Source: Aegilops tauschii subsp. strangulata
Taxonomy: Eukaryota; Streptophyta; Magnoliopsida; Poales; Poaceae
NCBI RefSeq assembly: GCF_002575655.3
Contig: NC_053036.3
Coordinates: 194,960,788 to 195,024,787, forward strand
Direction of reading: 5' to 3'
Length of the DNA stretch: 64,000 nt
Part shown: in pieces, positions 22,050 through 32,726 of the stretch
How the letters are laid out: each line of letters opens with the position of its first letter
How positions within the stretch are numbered: the stretch's first letter is position 1
Position numbers and translations under genes: made by a program
Notes under the pieces: generated by a model
The model's database searches: none
Told to the model about the DNA's origin: nothing
The model's input: only the letters and a program-made list of their open reading frames with translations

Positions 22050-22903
22050 TCTGGGAGCCGGTTTAATTTGTTCCTTTTGTTATCCTTGACAAACAATCAA
22101 TCTTTTGGGCAATCAGAATGCCTTGTAATAGGCTAGCTTGAACAACTGATCTGATATGCCATCGTGCATACTTGTCACACACAATATTTTTAATCCGTCA
22201 TGCTATATTTGCTGATGATCTTTATCGGTTTATACCGGCCTGTTTCTGCATAAAACAAAGTAAAAACTGTCCTCGCGGTTTACCGCTGGACGGGTCATAA
22301 TGCCCAATACATAACCAAGGTTGATAACCATAGCTTTAAATAATGAAATATGAAACACGTCATACCTGTGATATTGAATCACTTTGTTGGTTTACCAACA
22401 TTCTTGTAATAAGGGTGACGACCCAAATACTGAGTATTGATAACTCAAACCATGTTATGCTGGTATATAATAAGTGATGCCGGGTTATGATAACCACCGG
22501 TTCATACGAATGACTTATAATCAGGCCGGGCCATGGGACGCCGGCTTAACTCAAAACTGTAACAAGGGAGAAACAAAAAACTGACCAATAAAAAACCAGA
22601 GGAAAACTTGTAGTCGAGGCTTTTCAAGGGCTGCCAGGCCCAAATGCGAGACTTTTTATGGGCTGCCAGGCCACTGAGTTAAACCGTTTTACAAAGCCTT
22701 TTAAGATGGTCCTCCGTCTTTAACCAATCGCCGGTCTATCATTGACAAGTTCAGGGTCGTATGTGATTGACTTGTCAAGTTGGCGGGTCATACCAGGCTT
22801 ACCTGGGCGGAGTGACTTACTTAATGAAGGCAGGCTAACCCGGGGTGCCTATGTTTGAGTTGTTCTTGACAACACTCTTTGGCCCCCATGTAATGGCATT
22901 GCG
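22050..22903. other. Non-coding segment between the antisense gene and the tandem array
   Basis: About 850 bp of AT-moderate DNA with several copies of the words CCGGTTTA and GGTTTATACC that are also frequent through this element. I see no gene and no clear polyadenylation signal for the antisense gene beyond AT-rich stretches. Confidence 0.6.
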
Positions 22904-23168
22904 CCAGCCAAAAGGTGTAGCTATGGTTTGTACACAACCAAGCCCCCAGTGACTTACTGTCGTGGCTTTTGAGCCAGCCAAGTGGTGTAGCTATGGTTTG
23001 AATACAACCAAGCCCACAAGTGACTTTTCTTTCGTGGCCTTGATCCAGCTAAGAGGTGTAGCTATGGTTCAAACATGACCAAGCCCCCAAGTGACTTTCT
23101 TTCGTGGCCTTGAGCCAGCCAAGAGGTGTAGCTATGGTTCAAATATGACCAAGCCCCCAAGTGACTTA
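22904..23168. repeat. Tandem repeat, about 70 bp x 3.8 copies, between integrase and the antisense gene
   Basis: Units start with CCAGCCAA (or CCAGCTAA) at 22904, 22974, 23045 and 23115, spacing 70, 71 and 70 bp. Each contains GGTGTAGCTATGGTT and ACCAAGCCC. The later units are more alike than the first. Tandem repeats at this place are a reported feature of Retand-type Tat elements. Confidence 0.92.
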
Positions 23169-23354
23169 GATTGACAGACTGCTGCCGAAGCTGAATCAAA
23201 GGGTAAACCGGATGTCGCTTTCCAAACAGAAACCTCCATGTAACCACTCATGATATGGGAACAGCAGATACCCAGCTTTAGCTGGGGCTCAGGTTTATTA
23301 TATTGATCATAATATATACATCGTCAAAATATGTACATGATTGGAGCCGATGGC

Positions 23355-24449
23355 TCAGGTGTAGTAAGGCCGCAGATGAGCTATGTTCCACGGCCGGATC
23401 GTCTCCTCCTCTGACTTGCGTGAGTCTTTATGCTCTCGAACATCAATGAGGTAATATGATCCGTTGTTCAGATTCTTGCTGACCACAAAGGGCCCTTCCC
23501 AAGGCGGGGATAACTTGTGCATATCGGTCTGATGTTGGATAAGCCGAAGCACCAGATCGCCTTCTTGAAAAGCTCTGGTTTTAACTCGGCGACTGTGATA
23601 ACGCCGCAGGTCTTGCTGATAAATCGCCGAGCGAGCCGCCGCTACGTCCCGTTTCTCATCCAACAGGTCCAACGCATCCTGTCGTGCTCTTTCATTATCT
23701 GCTTCAACATAAGCTGCCACTCATGGTGAGTCATGACGAATATCACTTGGAAGGACAGCTTCCGCTGCATAAACCATGAAGAAGGGCGTATAATCCGTAG
23801 ATCTATTGGGGGTGGTATTAATGCTCCATAAAACGAAAGGCAACTCGTCAATCCAACAACCCGGTGTCCTCTGCAAAGGAACCATAAGGCAGGGCTTGAT
23901 CCCCTTCAAGATTTCCTGATTAGCTCTCTCTACTTGGCCATTAGACTGGGGGTGGGCCACTGAAGACACATCAAGACAGATGTGTTCTCTTTGACGGAAC
24001 TCCTCCATAGCACCCTTGGACAAATTCGTGCCATTGTCTGTTATAATACTGTGTAGAAAACCAAAACGGAATATCACCCTCTTCATAAACTGAACCGCCG
24101 TGGCTGCATCACACTTGCTAACTGGCTCTGCCTCCACCCACTTGGTAAATTTATCAACCGCCACCAAGAGGTGGGTCTTCTTATCCTTAGACCTCTTAAA
24201 GGGTCCAACCATGTCAAGCCCCCAGGTTGCAAACGGCCAGGTAATTGGAATCATCCTCAACTCCTGAGCCGGAACATGAGCTCGGCGTGCAAACTTCTGA
24301 CAGCCATCACACCTTTTGACCAAGTCCTCCGCATCAGCATGAGCTGTCAGCCAATAGAAACCGTGACGAAAAGCCTTAGCCACCAGGGACTTTGAACTGG
24401 CATGATGACCACAATCACCTTCGTGTATTTTGCGCAAAATTTCACGGCC
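23355..24449 (-). pseudogene. Tat-lineage integrase
   Basis: Minus-strand frame with, in order, the HHCC zinc region (IHEGDCGHH ... CDGCQKFAR), the catalytic core Asp (WGLDMVGPF), second Asp (ITDNGTN) and Glu (NGQVERANQEI), then a C-terminal part with GDLVLR and WEGPFVV (the gypsy integrase C-terminal fold) ending at TAG near 23355. All three DDE residues are present. In-frame stops at 24450-24452 (before the zinc region) and 23721-23723 (after the core) break it. Integrase would insert the DNA copy into the host chromosome. Confidence 0.92.
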
Positions 24450-25141
24450 TTATTCCGGAGAAACACAACGTTGAAAAACCCCTGAAACACTGCAATGACG
24501 TAGCTCGCCATTGACAATAGTCATGGACTTGGAACGCCGGATTATCTGCCTGGCCAGAACTTCATCCTCTGGTAACTCACCCCGGTTTATATACGCCAGA
24601 TACGGGATCGTCCAATCCGGGGTGACATGAAGCGCCGCCACCAACTGAGCCTCCGGATCAGGAATAGCCAAGTCCTCCTCCGTGGGTAGCTTGACCGACG
24701 GGTTATGCAAAACATCCAGAAAAACATTGGGCGGCACCGGTTTACGCTGGGAGCCCAGCTGGCTTAAAGCGTCTGCCGCTTCATTCTTTCGCCGGTCTAC
24801 ATGATCAACCTGATAACCCTTAAAACGACCTGCAATAATATCCACCTCTCGACGATACGCTGCCATGAGGGGGTCCTTGGAATCCCAAGTGCCAGACACT
24901 TGTTGAACCACTAGGTCTAAGTCACCAAAACATTTAACCCGGCTCAGATTCATCTCCTAAGCCATCCGAAGACCATGGAGCAGGGCCTCGTACTCAGCTG
25001 CATTATTAGTACAAGGAAACATCAAGCGGAGAACATAACAAAATTGTCACCTCGAGGGGAAGTAAGAACCACTCCAGCCCTCGAGCCCTCCAATTGCCTG
25101 GATCCGTCAAAATGAATCGTCCAGTATGTGTTATCCGGTCT
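24450..25141 (-). pseudogene. Second (archaeal-type) RNase H domain of the Tat element
   Basis: Minus-strand motifs: WTIHFDGSRQLEG at about 25105-25135, NNAAEYEALLHGLRMA around 24965-25010, FGDLDLVVQQVSG near 24880-24930, and RRKNEAADALSQL near 24770-24800. This order, with its FDGS, E, D and AADAL residues, is that of the extra RNase H found in Tat-lineage elements. Stops at about 25022 and 24957-24959 and a frame change near 25022 break the domain. Confidence 0.85.
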
Positions 25142-26493
25142 ATCCTCCGGCACTTGCAACTCCGTCCAGTCATTGATAAAATCCACGAGTGCTTGAGACT
25201 TAACGGCCGTGCGAGGCATATATTTTAATCCAAAAGGCCCAAGCTCAATAGTCCACTTGGCAACCCGGCCAGTCGCTTCTCTGTTCTGGACGATATCTCC
25301 CAAAGGAGCAGAGCTGACCACAGTAATGGGGTGGCCCTGAAAGTATTGCTTCAGCTTCCGGCTCGCCATAAAAACCCAATATACAAGCTTCTGCCAATGT
25401 GGATATCTCTGTTTTGACTCAATGAGCACCTCACTGATATAATAAACCGGCCGTTGAACCGGATACTCCTTTCCTGCCTCCTTGCGCTCCACCACAATAG
25501 CCACGCTGACAGCCCGAGCATTAGCAGCCACATATAATAGCAATGGTTCCTTGTCAATGGGAGCAGCAAGAACAGGTGGTTCGGCAAGCTGCCGCTTTAG
25601 AGCCTCAAACGCTTCATTAGCCGCATCACTCCAGATAAAGTTGTCTGTTTTCTTCAGCATTTGATATAAAGGGATGGCCTTCTCCCCGCGACGACTTATA
25701 AACCAGCTCAATGCTGCAATCCGGCCTGCCAATCACTGAACATCATTGATGCATTTCGGTTTAGCCAGTGAAGTAATGGCCTTGATCTTCTCCGGATTAG
25801 CTTCAATGCCCCTGTTAGACACCAGAAAACCCAAAAGCTTGGCTGCTGGCACACCAAAAACACACTTGGCCGGGTTGAGCATCATCTTATAAACCCGGAG
25901 GTTACCAAAGGTCTCCTTTAAATCATCTATTAATGTTTCCTCCTTCCTGGACTTCACCACAATATCATCCACATAAGCATGAACGTTGCGCCCGACCTGG
26001 TTATGAAGACAATTCTGAACACAACGCTGATAAGTTGCCTGGGCACTCTTGAGCCCAAAGGGCATAGACACATAGCAGAAGGCCCCAAAGGGAGTTATAA
26101 AAGTTGTCTTATCCTGGTCCTTAACTGCCATCTTGATCTGGTGATAACCTGAATAAGCATCCAGAAAACTCAAACTCTCAGAACCTGCTGTAGCATCAAT
26201 GATTTGATCGATACGGGGGAGGGAAAAGGATCAGCTGGACATGCTTTGTTCAAGTCCGTGTAATCCACACACATACGCCAGGTACCATTCTTCTTAAGCA
26301 CCAGCACCGGATTAGCCAACCACTCCGGATGAAAAACTTCAACAATGAACCCTGCCGCCAAGAGCCGGGCTACCTCCTCACCAATGGCCTTGCGCCTCTC
26401 TTCATTGAACCGGCGAAGGAATTGTCGGACCGGTTTAAACTTGGGATCAATATTAAGGGTGTGCTCAGCGAGTTCCCTCGGTACACCTGGCAT
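25022..26493 (-). pseudogene. Tat-lineage reverse transcriptase and first RNase H
   Basis: The minus strand from 26493 shows RT motifs KPVRQFLRRFN, FIVEVFHPEWLANPV, KKNGTWRMCVDYTDLNKACP, then after a frame slip near 26220 SFLDAYSGYHQIKM, FGLKSAQATYQR and the catalytic AYVDDIVVKS near 25970. RNase H follows after an in-frame TGA at 25733-25735: WSDAANEAFEALK, PLLLYVAA, KQRYPHWQKL and PITVVSSAPL. The enzyme copies RNA into DNA. The frame slip and stops make this copy inactive. Confidence 0.92.
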
Positions 26494-26537
26494 GTCAGAA
26501 GGCTTCCATGCAAAGATAACTCGATGAGCGCGCTTTC

Positions 26538-27173
26538 CTATTTTGGATCCAGATTTGCACTGATGATGAACTGTTTGGATGAATCGCCAGGCACAAAATC
26601 AACCGTCTTAGTCTCATCAGCCGATTTAAACTTCAAGGCCGGATCATGCTCTGTGGTTGGTTTCTTCAAAGAAGTCATATCCGCCGGATCCACGTTGTCC
26701 TTATAAAACTTCAACTCCTCTGTTGCACAAACCGACTCAGCATAGGCCGCATCACCTTCCTCACACTCCAAAGCAATCTTGCGGCTTCCATGTACTGTGA
26801 TAGTCCCTTTATGACCCGGCATCTTAAGCTGCAGATAGACATAACAGGGTCGTGCCATGAACTTAGCATAAGCCGGCCGTCCAAACAGGGCGTGATACGG
26901 GCTTTGGATTTTCATCACTTCGAAAGTCAATGTCCCTGTTCTTGAATCATACTCATCTCCAAACGCGACGTCCAGAGCTATTTTACCAACCGGATAAGCT
27001 GACTTGCCGGGCACCACACCATGGAAAACAGTGTTCGACGGTTTAAGATTCTTATCTGTCAACCCCATACGACGGAAGGTGTCATAATATAAGATGTTGA
27101 TACTGCTGCCTCCATCCATGAGCACCTTAGTGAACTTGTAACCTCCAACCTGAGGCGCCACCACCAACGCCAA
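26538..27173 (-). pseudogene. Tat-lineage aspartic protease
   Basis: Minus-strand frame of about 210 codons. KVLMDGGSSINILYYDTF is the protease active site, with Asp-Gly-Gly in place of the usual Asp-Thr-Gly, a variant I associate with Tat-type elements. LGDEYDSRTGTLTFEV-like and HALFGRPAYAKFMA blocks follow, as in this family. It would cut the Gag-Pol polyprotein. It joins gag upstream only through a frame change. Confidence 0.8.
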
Positions 27174-27419
27174 ATGACCTGGATTGTTAATCCGGGGCGG
27201 GTGATCCTCTCGGCTCTAGACGATAGGCTGCTCAGACCATCGCAAATAGTGAGGTACTGCCGGTTCAACCGAGTTCACCGCTCGTTTATGAAGCTTCTGA
27301 TCGCGTTTGCATAAGCTGGTGGTGAAAACGTGGTACTATCCACTATTCAACTGCTTTGGGTGACTTTGGTATCCTGACTATTGCTGTTGCTGTCCCTGTT
27401 GGTTATAACCACCCTGGTT

Positions 27420-29725
27420 GCTCTGATTGCCTTGATTGCCATGTCCACCCTGGTTGCCTTGGAATCCTCAACCGGAGTTGCCTCCTCCATAACCCGGCCC
27501 ATAGGACCCGGACCCTGAACCGCCGGACGGCCCATGATCATTCCGGAAGAAATCTGAATTTTTGAATTCTCGCATGATATAACAATTCTTCCAGAGGTGC
27601 GTGGCCGGTTTGTCCTACAATGAATGCTTCGGGCAAGGCTGGTTCAACGGGAAATTCAGGCGTTCCGGATTAGGACTGGGCTCTGCCCTTCTCGAGGGCG
27701 GCTTTCCTTTACGACGCTGACCATTGCTCTGTGTGTTGGTGTTAGCCACAAAATCTGAAGTATGATCTGCTTTCCGCTTACCATTATTATTGTGGCCCGT
27801 CGGATTATGGTTTGACGGATTATGCGTCTGCCCCTTGGCATTGCCGCTCTTCTTTCCCTTCCCTGTCTTATCATCGTCAGACTCGGGGTCCTTGGTACTA
27901 TCAGAATCAGCATACTTAACCAGAGCAGCCATAAGTGTTCCCATGTCATTGCAGTGACGCTTGAGCCGTCCCAACTTCAACTTCAAAGGCTGGAACCGAC
28001 AATTATCCTCTAATGTTATAACCGCTGAGTCGGCATTGATGCGATCCGAAGAATGTAAGATCTCTGAAACCCGGCGCACCCAATGGGTTGTTGACTCGCC
28101 TTCACCCTGGACGCAGGCGGCTAAGTCCACAATTGACATAGGTTGTTTGCACGTGTCTTTGAAGTTTGCTATAAACCGGGCTTTTAACTCAGCCCATGAC
28201 CCAACGGAATTAGATGGTAAGCTTTTCAACCACGTGCGAGCTGTTCCATCCAACATCATAGCAAAATATTTCGCGCAGGCCGCTTCATCCACATCCAGCA
28301 TCTCCATAGCCATCTCATAACTCTCAATCCATGACTCGGGGGGCACATCGGCGGTGTAATTAGGTACCTTACGGGGGCCCTTGAAATATTTGGGCAGCCA
28401 TACGTTGCGCAAAGCCGGGACGAGGCAGGGCACACCCCAAGAGCTGAAAGTAAGGCCTTGTTCTACGGAGGCCACCGGACGAACCGGAGTGAGCTGAAGG
28501 TCTTGCGCTGGATTAGGTCCTCGAGGGACGTCTCTGTTCCGCGCACTGCTTGACACAGCCGGTTCATCGATGTGCCTGCTATAACTCCGGCTCGGGCATG
28601 GGGTTGAATGAATTCTGTCCCGGCTATATGAATAAGCCTACTGCTGCATCATGGCTGTCTGAAGAAGATCCCTAGCACGCCGCGTCTCAACTGCCGCTGG
28701 GGATTCACCCTCCATTGGAATAGCAGCTAAACGTGATGCGGCAGCGATCATGTTATCCAAAGGGGTGGAGAAGTGACCCGGCGGCGCCGGTACATCCTGC
28801 AGCGGGTTATTGGTCCGTCTAGGGGGATCCATCACCCGTGGCTGATCTGGTGCTTCGGTCCTAGGCGTCTCGATCCGGTTCACCGCTGCCGGATTACTGG
28901 TTCCTTCTCCTGGCGTGCTAAAGAGATTCATTGCCTCATAAACCGGTGGTATCCGTGACCGATGCCTTCTCCTTAACACGTCATTTGAAGCGTTCTGATC
29001 CAACAGGAGTCGATTTCCGCCTGAATCCGCTGTGCTTGTGTCTCTAAAGCGGCCCGTTCCTCAGCCATCCTGGTTTCTTCAGCCGCTAAGTCCTCCTTAG
29101 CTTGAGTTATCTGATCCTGCAGCTTGGCCACCTCCGCATTATGCTGATCTTGGGTGTCGGCGGTAACTCGTGTGGCCAGTAAGGTCGTCCAGGCGTCCAT
29201 TAAACCGGACAAGATTTGGGCCGGCCGGCACGCGGGGCCTCCCGCCCCAGTTGCCGATCCTGAAACTACTGTTGTCGCGGATGAAGATTGTAACGTGGGC
29301 TGAGTTCCAGCCATGAAGATCGCAACCCGGTTCGCCGGTTCAGAGGGGTCCGGAATACTGTCGCCATCGGAATAGCCCCCAAACTCGCCATCTTGCAGTT
29401 GATACAGTGACTCGGTCTCCCTGGTGGACGACTCGCCATCTTAGTAGACGACGGTCTCGCTATCTGACGCCGGTTCAAGTTCCGCACCATTGATGAATCC
29501 TACGAACGCACGCTTCATGGCGGGCTGAATCCGGGCAGGGCTTGCACGCTGAGCCGTCTCGATGAGGTCGGTGCAGATGTCCGGCTCAGGGCCCGGTTCG
29601 CCGATCTTGCCGATGAAGACGTGAATTCCTCCAAAGGGGACCCGGTACCCGTACTCGATTGAGCCGGCCTCGGGGCCCCAGCCCGCGTCGTCGATGTAGA
29701 GCTTGCCGCGATGACTCTTGGTCAT
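27420..29725 (-). pseudogene. Tat-lineage gag with long N-terminal region
   Basis: Minus-strand reading. A possible start is ATG 29725 (MTKSHRGKLY), about 70 bp inside the primer site. The frame runs through TAA at 29441-29443 to a Glu/Ala/Gln-rich likely coiled coil (about 29030-29150). It then shifts to 28638-29003 and again to 27615-28556, which holds the capsid signature (VWLPKYFKGP, PESWIESYEMAMEM, ARTWLKSLP, SWAELKARFIANFKDT, VRRVSEI). A CPKHSL...HLWKNC cluster near 27595-27640 looks like a variant zinc knuckle but is crossed by a stop. A Gly/Gln/Asn-rich tail follows near 27400-27480. At least one stop and two shifts make it inactive. Confidence 0.85.
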
Positions 29726-29793
29726 CCAGCCCACGGCGTATCCCTTGAGCCCTTTGAAATTGCCCTTCAAGAAGTCGGAACCATCGCGCGATA

Positions 29794-29812
29794 GCCCCAC
29801 GGTGGGCGCCAA
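29794..29812 (-). other. Primer binding site of the Tat-lineage element
   Basis: Minus-strand TTGGCGCCCACCGTGGGGC adjoins the 5' LTR end, one base inside it. The same word is common at this place in grass Tat-type elements; I do not assign the tRNA with confidence. Confidence 0.8.
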
Positions 29813-29813
29813 C

Positions 29814-30347
29814 TGTCGTGGGTTTGTCACGGCAGATGTCCTACCGAAAGGACTTAGTCGTGGAGCCATCACAACGGGTTAGCTTAAAGGGGTTAAACCG
29901 AACAAAGGACATGAGAGTTTATACTGGTTCGGCCCCTTGCGGTGAAGGTAAAAGCCTACGTCCAGTTGTGATGGTATTGCTGTGGTCTCGAGGATCAAGG
30001 AGCGGAATTGCTTTACCTAGATCTCGAGCTGTTGTTTCTTGTTCTTGAACCGCCGCCGGGTCGTGCCTTTATATACACAGGTCGACGCCCGCCGGCTTAC
30101 AGAGTCCTGATACCGGTTTATACACATACCGGCTCGGTTTCTACTTCGTCATACCTTATAATACAAGTCATGAATTACATGGCGGTTTATAACTACAGGC
30201 CTTAATCTACCTTTGAGCCTTGGGCCTTCAAGTCTCTGTAGTAATCCGTTTTATCCTTGTCTTCATGGGCTTTAAGTATAAACAATCCATTATGGGGATA
30301 ACCTGGCTATCTTCGCCGGTTTATACCTAGTAGTAATATCGCCAACA
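29814..30347 (-). repeat. 5' LTR of the Tat-lineage element
   Basis: The LTR is 534 bp, paired with 17006-17539 without gaps; by eye about 14 substitutions separate them. The minus-strand TATA box (GTATATAAAG) is at 30067-30076. Confidence 0.96.
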
Positions 30348-30352
30348 AGAAC

Positions 30353-30676
30353 CGTTCTTACCTACGCATCAAAACCACAACGATTTTTCGTCAAGTATGT
30401 GTTGTTTTAACCTTCAACAAGGACCGGGCGTAGCCACACTCGATTCAACTAAAGTTGCAGAAACTGACACCCGCCAGCCACTTGTGTGTGAAGCACGTCG
30501 GTAGAACCAGTCTCGCGTAAGCGTACGCATAATGTCGGTCCGGGCCGCTTCATCCAACAATACCGCCGAATCAAAGTATGACATGCTAGTAAGCAGTATG
30601 ACCAGTATCGCCCACAACTCACTTGTGTTATACTCGTGCATATAACATCTACGCATAAACCTAGCTCGGATACCAC
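30353..30676 (-). other. 5' leader of the Angela-like element (start) with primer site
   Basis: Internal Angela leader resumed after the Tat insertion. The primer site, on the minus strand TGGTATCCGAGC (30664-30675), is the initiator tRNA-Met complement TGGTATCAGAGC with two differences. Together with 16094-17005 it makes up the leader. The small frames here (for example 30414-30776 minus) are not genes. Confidence 0.8.
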
Positions 30677-32417
30677 TCTTGGGGAACGTAGTAATTTCAA
30701 AAAAAATCCTACGCACATGCAAGATCATGGTGATGCATAGCAATGAGAGGGAAGAGTGTCGTCCACGTACCCTCATAGACCGTAAGGGGAAGCATTATGA
30801 CAACGTGGTTGATGTAGTCGTACGTCTTCACGATCGACCGATCCTAGTACCGAACGTACGACACCTCTACGATCTGCACACGTTCAGCTCGGTGACGTCC
30901 CACGAACTCACGATCCAGTAGAGCTTCGAGGAAGAGTTCCGTCAGTACGATGGAATGATGATGGTGATGATGATGGTAACGACGCAGGGCTTTGCCTAAG
31001 CACCGCTACGATATGACCGAGGTGGATTATGGTGGAGGGGAGCACCGCGCATGGCTAAGAGATCAATGATCAACTTGTGTGTCTATGGGGTGCCCCTCTC
31101 CCCGTATATAAAGGAGTGGAGGAGGGGGAGGGCCGACCCTCTACTATGGTGCGCTCTGGGGAGTCCTACTCTCACCGGGAGTAGGATTCCCCCCTTCCAA
31201 GTAGTAGTAGTAGGAGGGAAGGAAGGAGGAGAGAGGGGGAAGGAAAAAGGGGGGCGCCGCCCCCCCTTCCTTGTCCAATTCGGACTAGAGGGGGAGGGGG
31301 CGTGCGGCCTGCCCTAGCCGCCCCTCCTCTTCTCCACCAAGGCCCATGAGGCCCATTATGCTCCCCGGGGGGTTCCGGTAACCCCCCGGTACTCCGGTAT
31401 TTGTCCGAACTTACCCGGAACACTTCCGAAGTCCAAACATAGTCATCCAATATATCGATATTCATGTCTCGACCATTTCGAGACTCCTCGTCATGTCCGT
31501 GATCATATCCGGGACTCCGAACTACCTTCGGTTCATCAAAACACATAAACTCCTATTACCAATCATCACCAAACGTTAAGCGTGCGGACCCTACGGGTTC
31601 GAGAACTATGTAGACATGACCGAGACACATCTCCGGTCAATAACCAATAGCGAAACCTGGATGCTCATATTGGTTCCTACATATTCTACGAAGATCTTTA
31701 TCGGTCAAACCGCATAACAACATACGTTGTTCCCTTTGTCATTGGTATGTTACTTGCCCGAGATTCGATCGTCGGTATCTCAATACCTAGTTCAATCTCG
31801 TTACTGGCAAGTCTCTTTACGCGTTCCGTAATACATCATCCCGCAACTAACTCATTAGTTGCATTGCTTGCAAGGCTTATAGTGATGTGCATTACCGAGA
31901 GGGCCCAGAGATACCTCTCCGACAATCGGAGTGACAAATCCTAATCTTGATCTATGCCAACTCAACAAGTACCATCAGAGATACCTGTAGAGCACCTTTA
32001 TAATCACCCAGTTACGTTGTGACGTTTGGTAGCACACAAAGTGTTCCTCCGGTATTCGGGAGTTGCATAATCTCATAGTCATAGGAACATGTATAAGTCA
32101 TGAAGAAAGCAATAGCGATATACTAAACGATCAAATGCTAAGCTAATAGAATGGGTCAAGTCAATCACATCATTCTCTAATGATGTGATCCCATTAATCA
32201 AATGACAACTCATGTATATGGCTAGGAAACATAATCATCTTTGATCCAACGAGCTAGTCAGGTAGAGGCATACTAGTGACACTTTATTTGTCTATGTATT
32301 CACACATGTACTAAGTTTCCGGTTAATACAATTCTAGCATGAATAATAAACATTTATCATGATATAAGGAAATATAGATAACAACTTTATTATTGCCTCT
32401 AGGGCATATTTCCTTCA
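30677..32417 (-). repeat. 5' LTR of the Angela-like element
   Basis: The LTR is 1741 bp, paired with 10595-12327. Its inner end reads CCCCAAGA instead of CCCCAACA, a single change at the LTR edge. The minus-strand TATA-type box is at about 31104-31112. Confidence 0.93.
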
Positions 32418-32422
32418 CTTAT

Positions 32423-32726
32423 TCATGGATTCGTACAAATCTGGAACCAACTCTCATCAAATAAGTGAATGTCTTTGCACTATGAGGTCAATGTCTTCAA
32501 ACTGATTTATCTTCAAATCTTCTGAGAATGCATATGACCTCTTCCCCTTACCTCACACCTCAAATGCTATCACAGGTACATGTCCGTGGGAGAATCCCTT
32601 GGTTCTCATAGTCTGCATTCATTTGCAGAGTTCTTACAGCATCACATCAACTCTCCTGAAGCCAGTTCCTGTCTGACCAGCAAAAGGAAGCCATTCACTG
32701 TCTTGATGCCATTCAGTTTGAATATA
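32423..32726 (+). other. Host element H leader just upstream of the extra ORF
   Basis: AT-rich sequence after the Angela insertion. Two plausible 3' splice sites, ATCACAG ending at 32577 and TTCTTACAG ending at 32639, precede the ATG at 32727, matching the possible donor near 10427. An open frame extends back to 32580 but its upstream codons look non-coding. Confidence 0.4.

Larger units (their letters stand above)
17006..30347 (-). mobile_element. Complete Tat-lineage gypsy retrotransposon with an antisense spliced gene
   Basis: LTRs of 534 bp lie at 17006-17539 and 29814-30347, with the perfect target duplication AGAAC (17001-17005 and 30348-30352). Pol runs on the minus strand in the order gag, protease, RT, RNase H, a second RNase H and integrase (29725 down to 23355). 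Two RNase H domains and a large 3' region are known features of the plant Tat/Ogre/Retand lineage. The 5.8 kb between pol and the 3' LTR holds a 70-bp tandem repeat and a plus-strand spliced gene. LTRs differ at about 14 of 534 positions by eye. Pol carries several stops and frameshifts, so the copy is inactive. Confidence 0.95.
10595..32417 (-). mobile_element. Angela-like Ty1/copia retrotransposon, interrupted by a Tat element
   Basis: Minus-strand copia element. Its 3' LTR is at 10595-12327, its 5' LTR at 30677-32417, and its internal DNA at 12328-17005 plus 30353-30676. The flanks are CTAAT (10590-10594) and CTTAT (32418-32422), a target duplication with one later change. The tRNA-Met-type primer site, gag with zinc knuckle, protease, integrase, reverse transcriptase order and LTR ends fit Angela/BARE/WIS. 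The Tat insertion lies in its 5' leader, flanked by AGAAC. Multiple stops and frameshifts make it inactive. Confidence 0.93.

Noticed and set aside
22904..23168. Regular repeats reminiscent of a CRISPR array
   Set aside because: Units are contiguous 70-bp tandem repeats without unique spacers, inside a plant retrotransposon.
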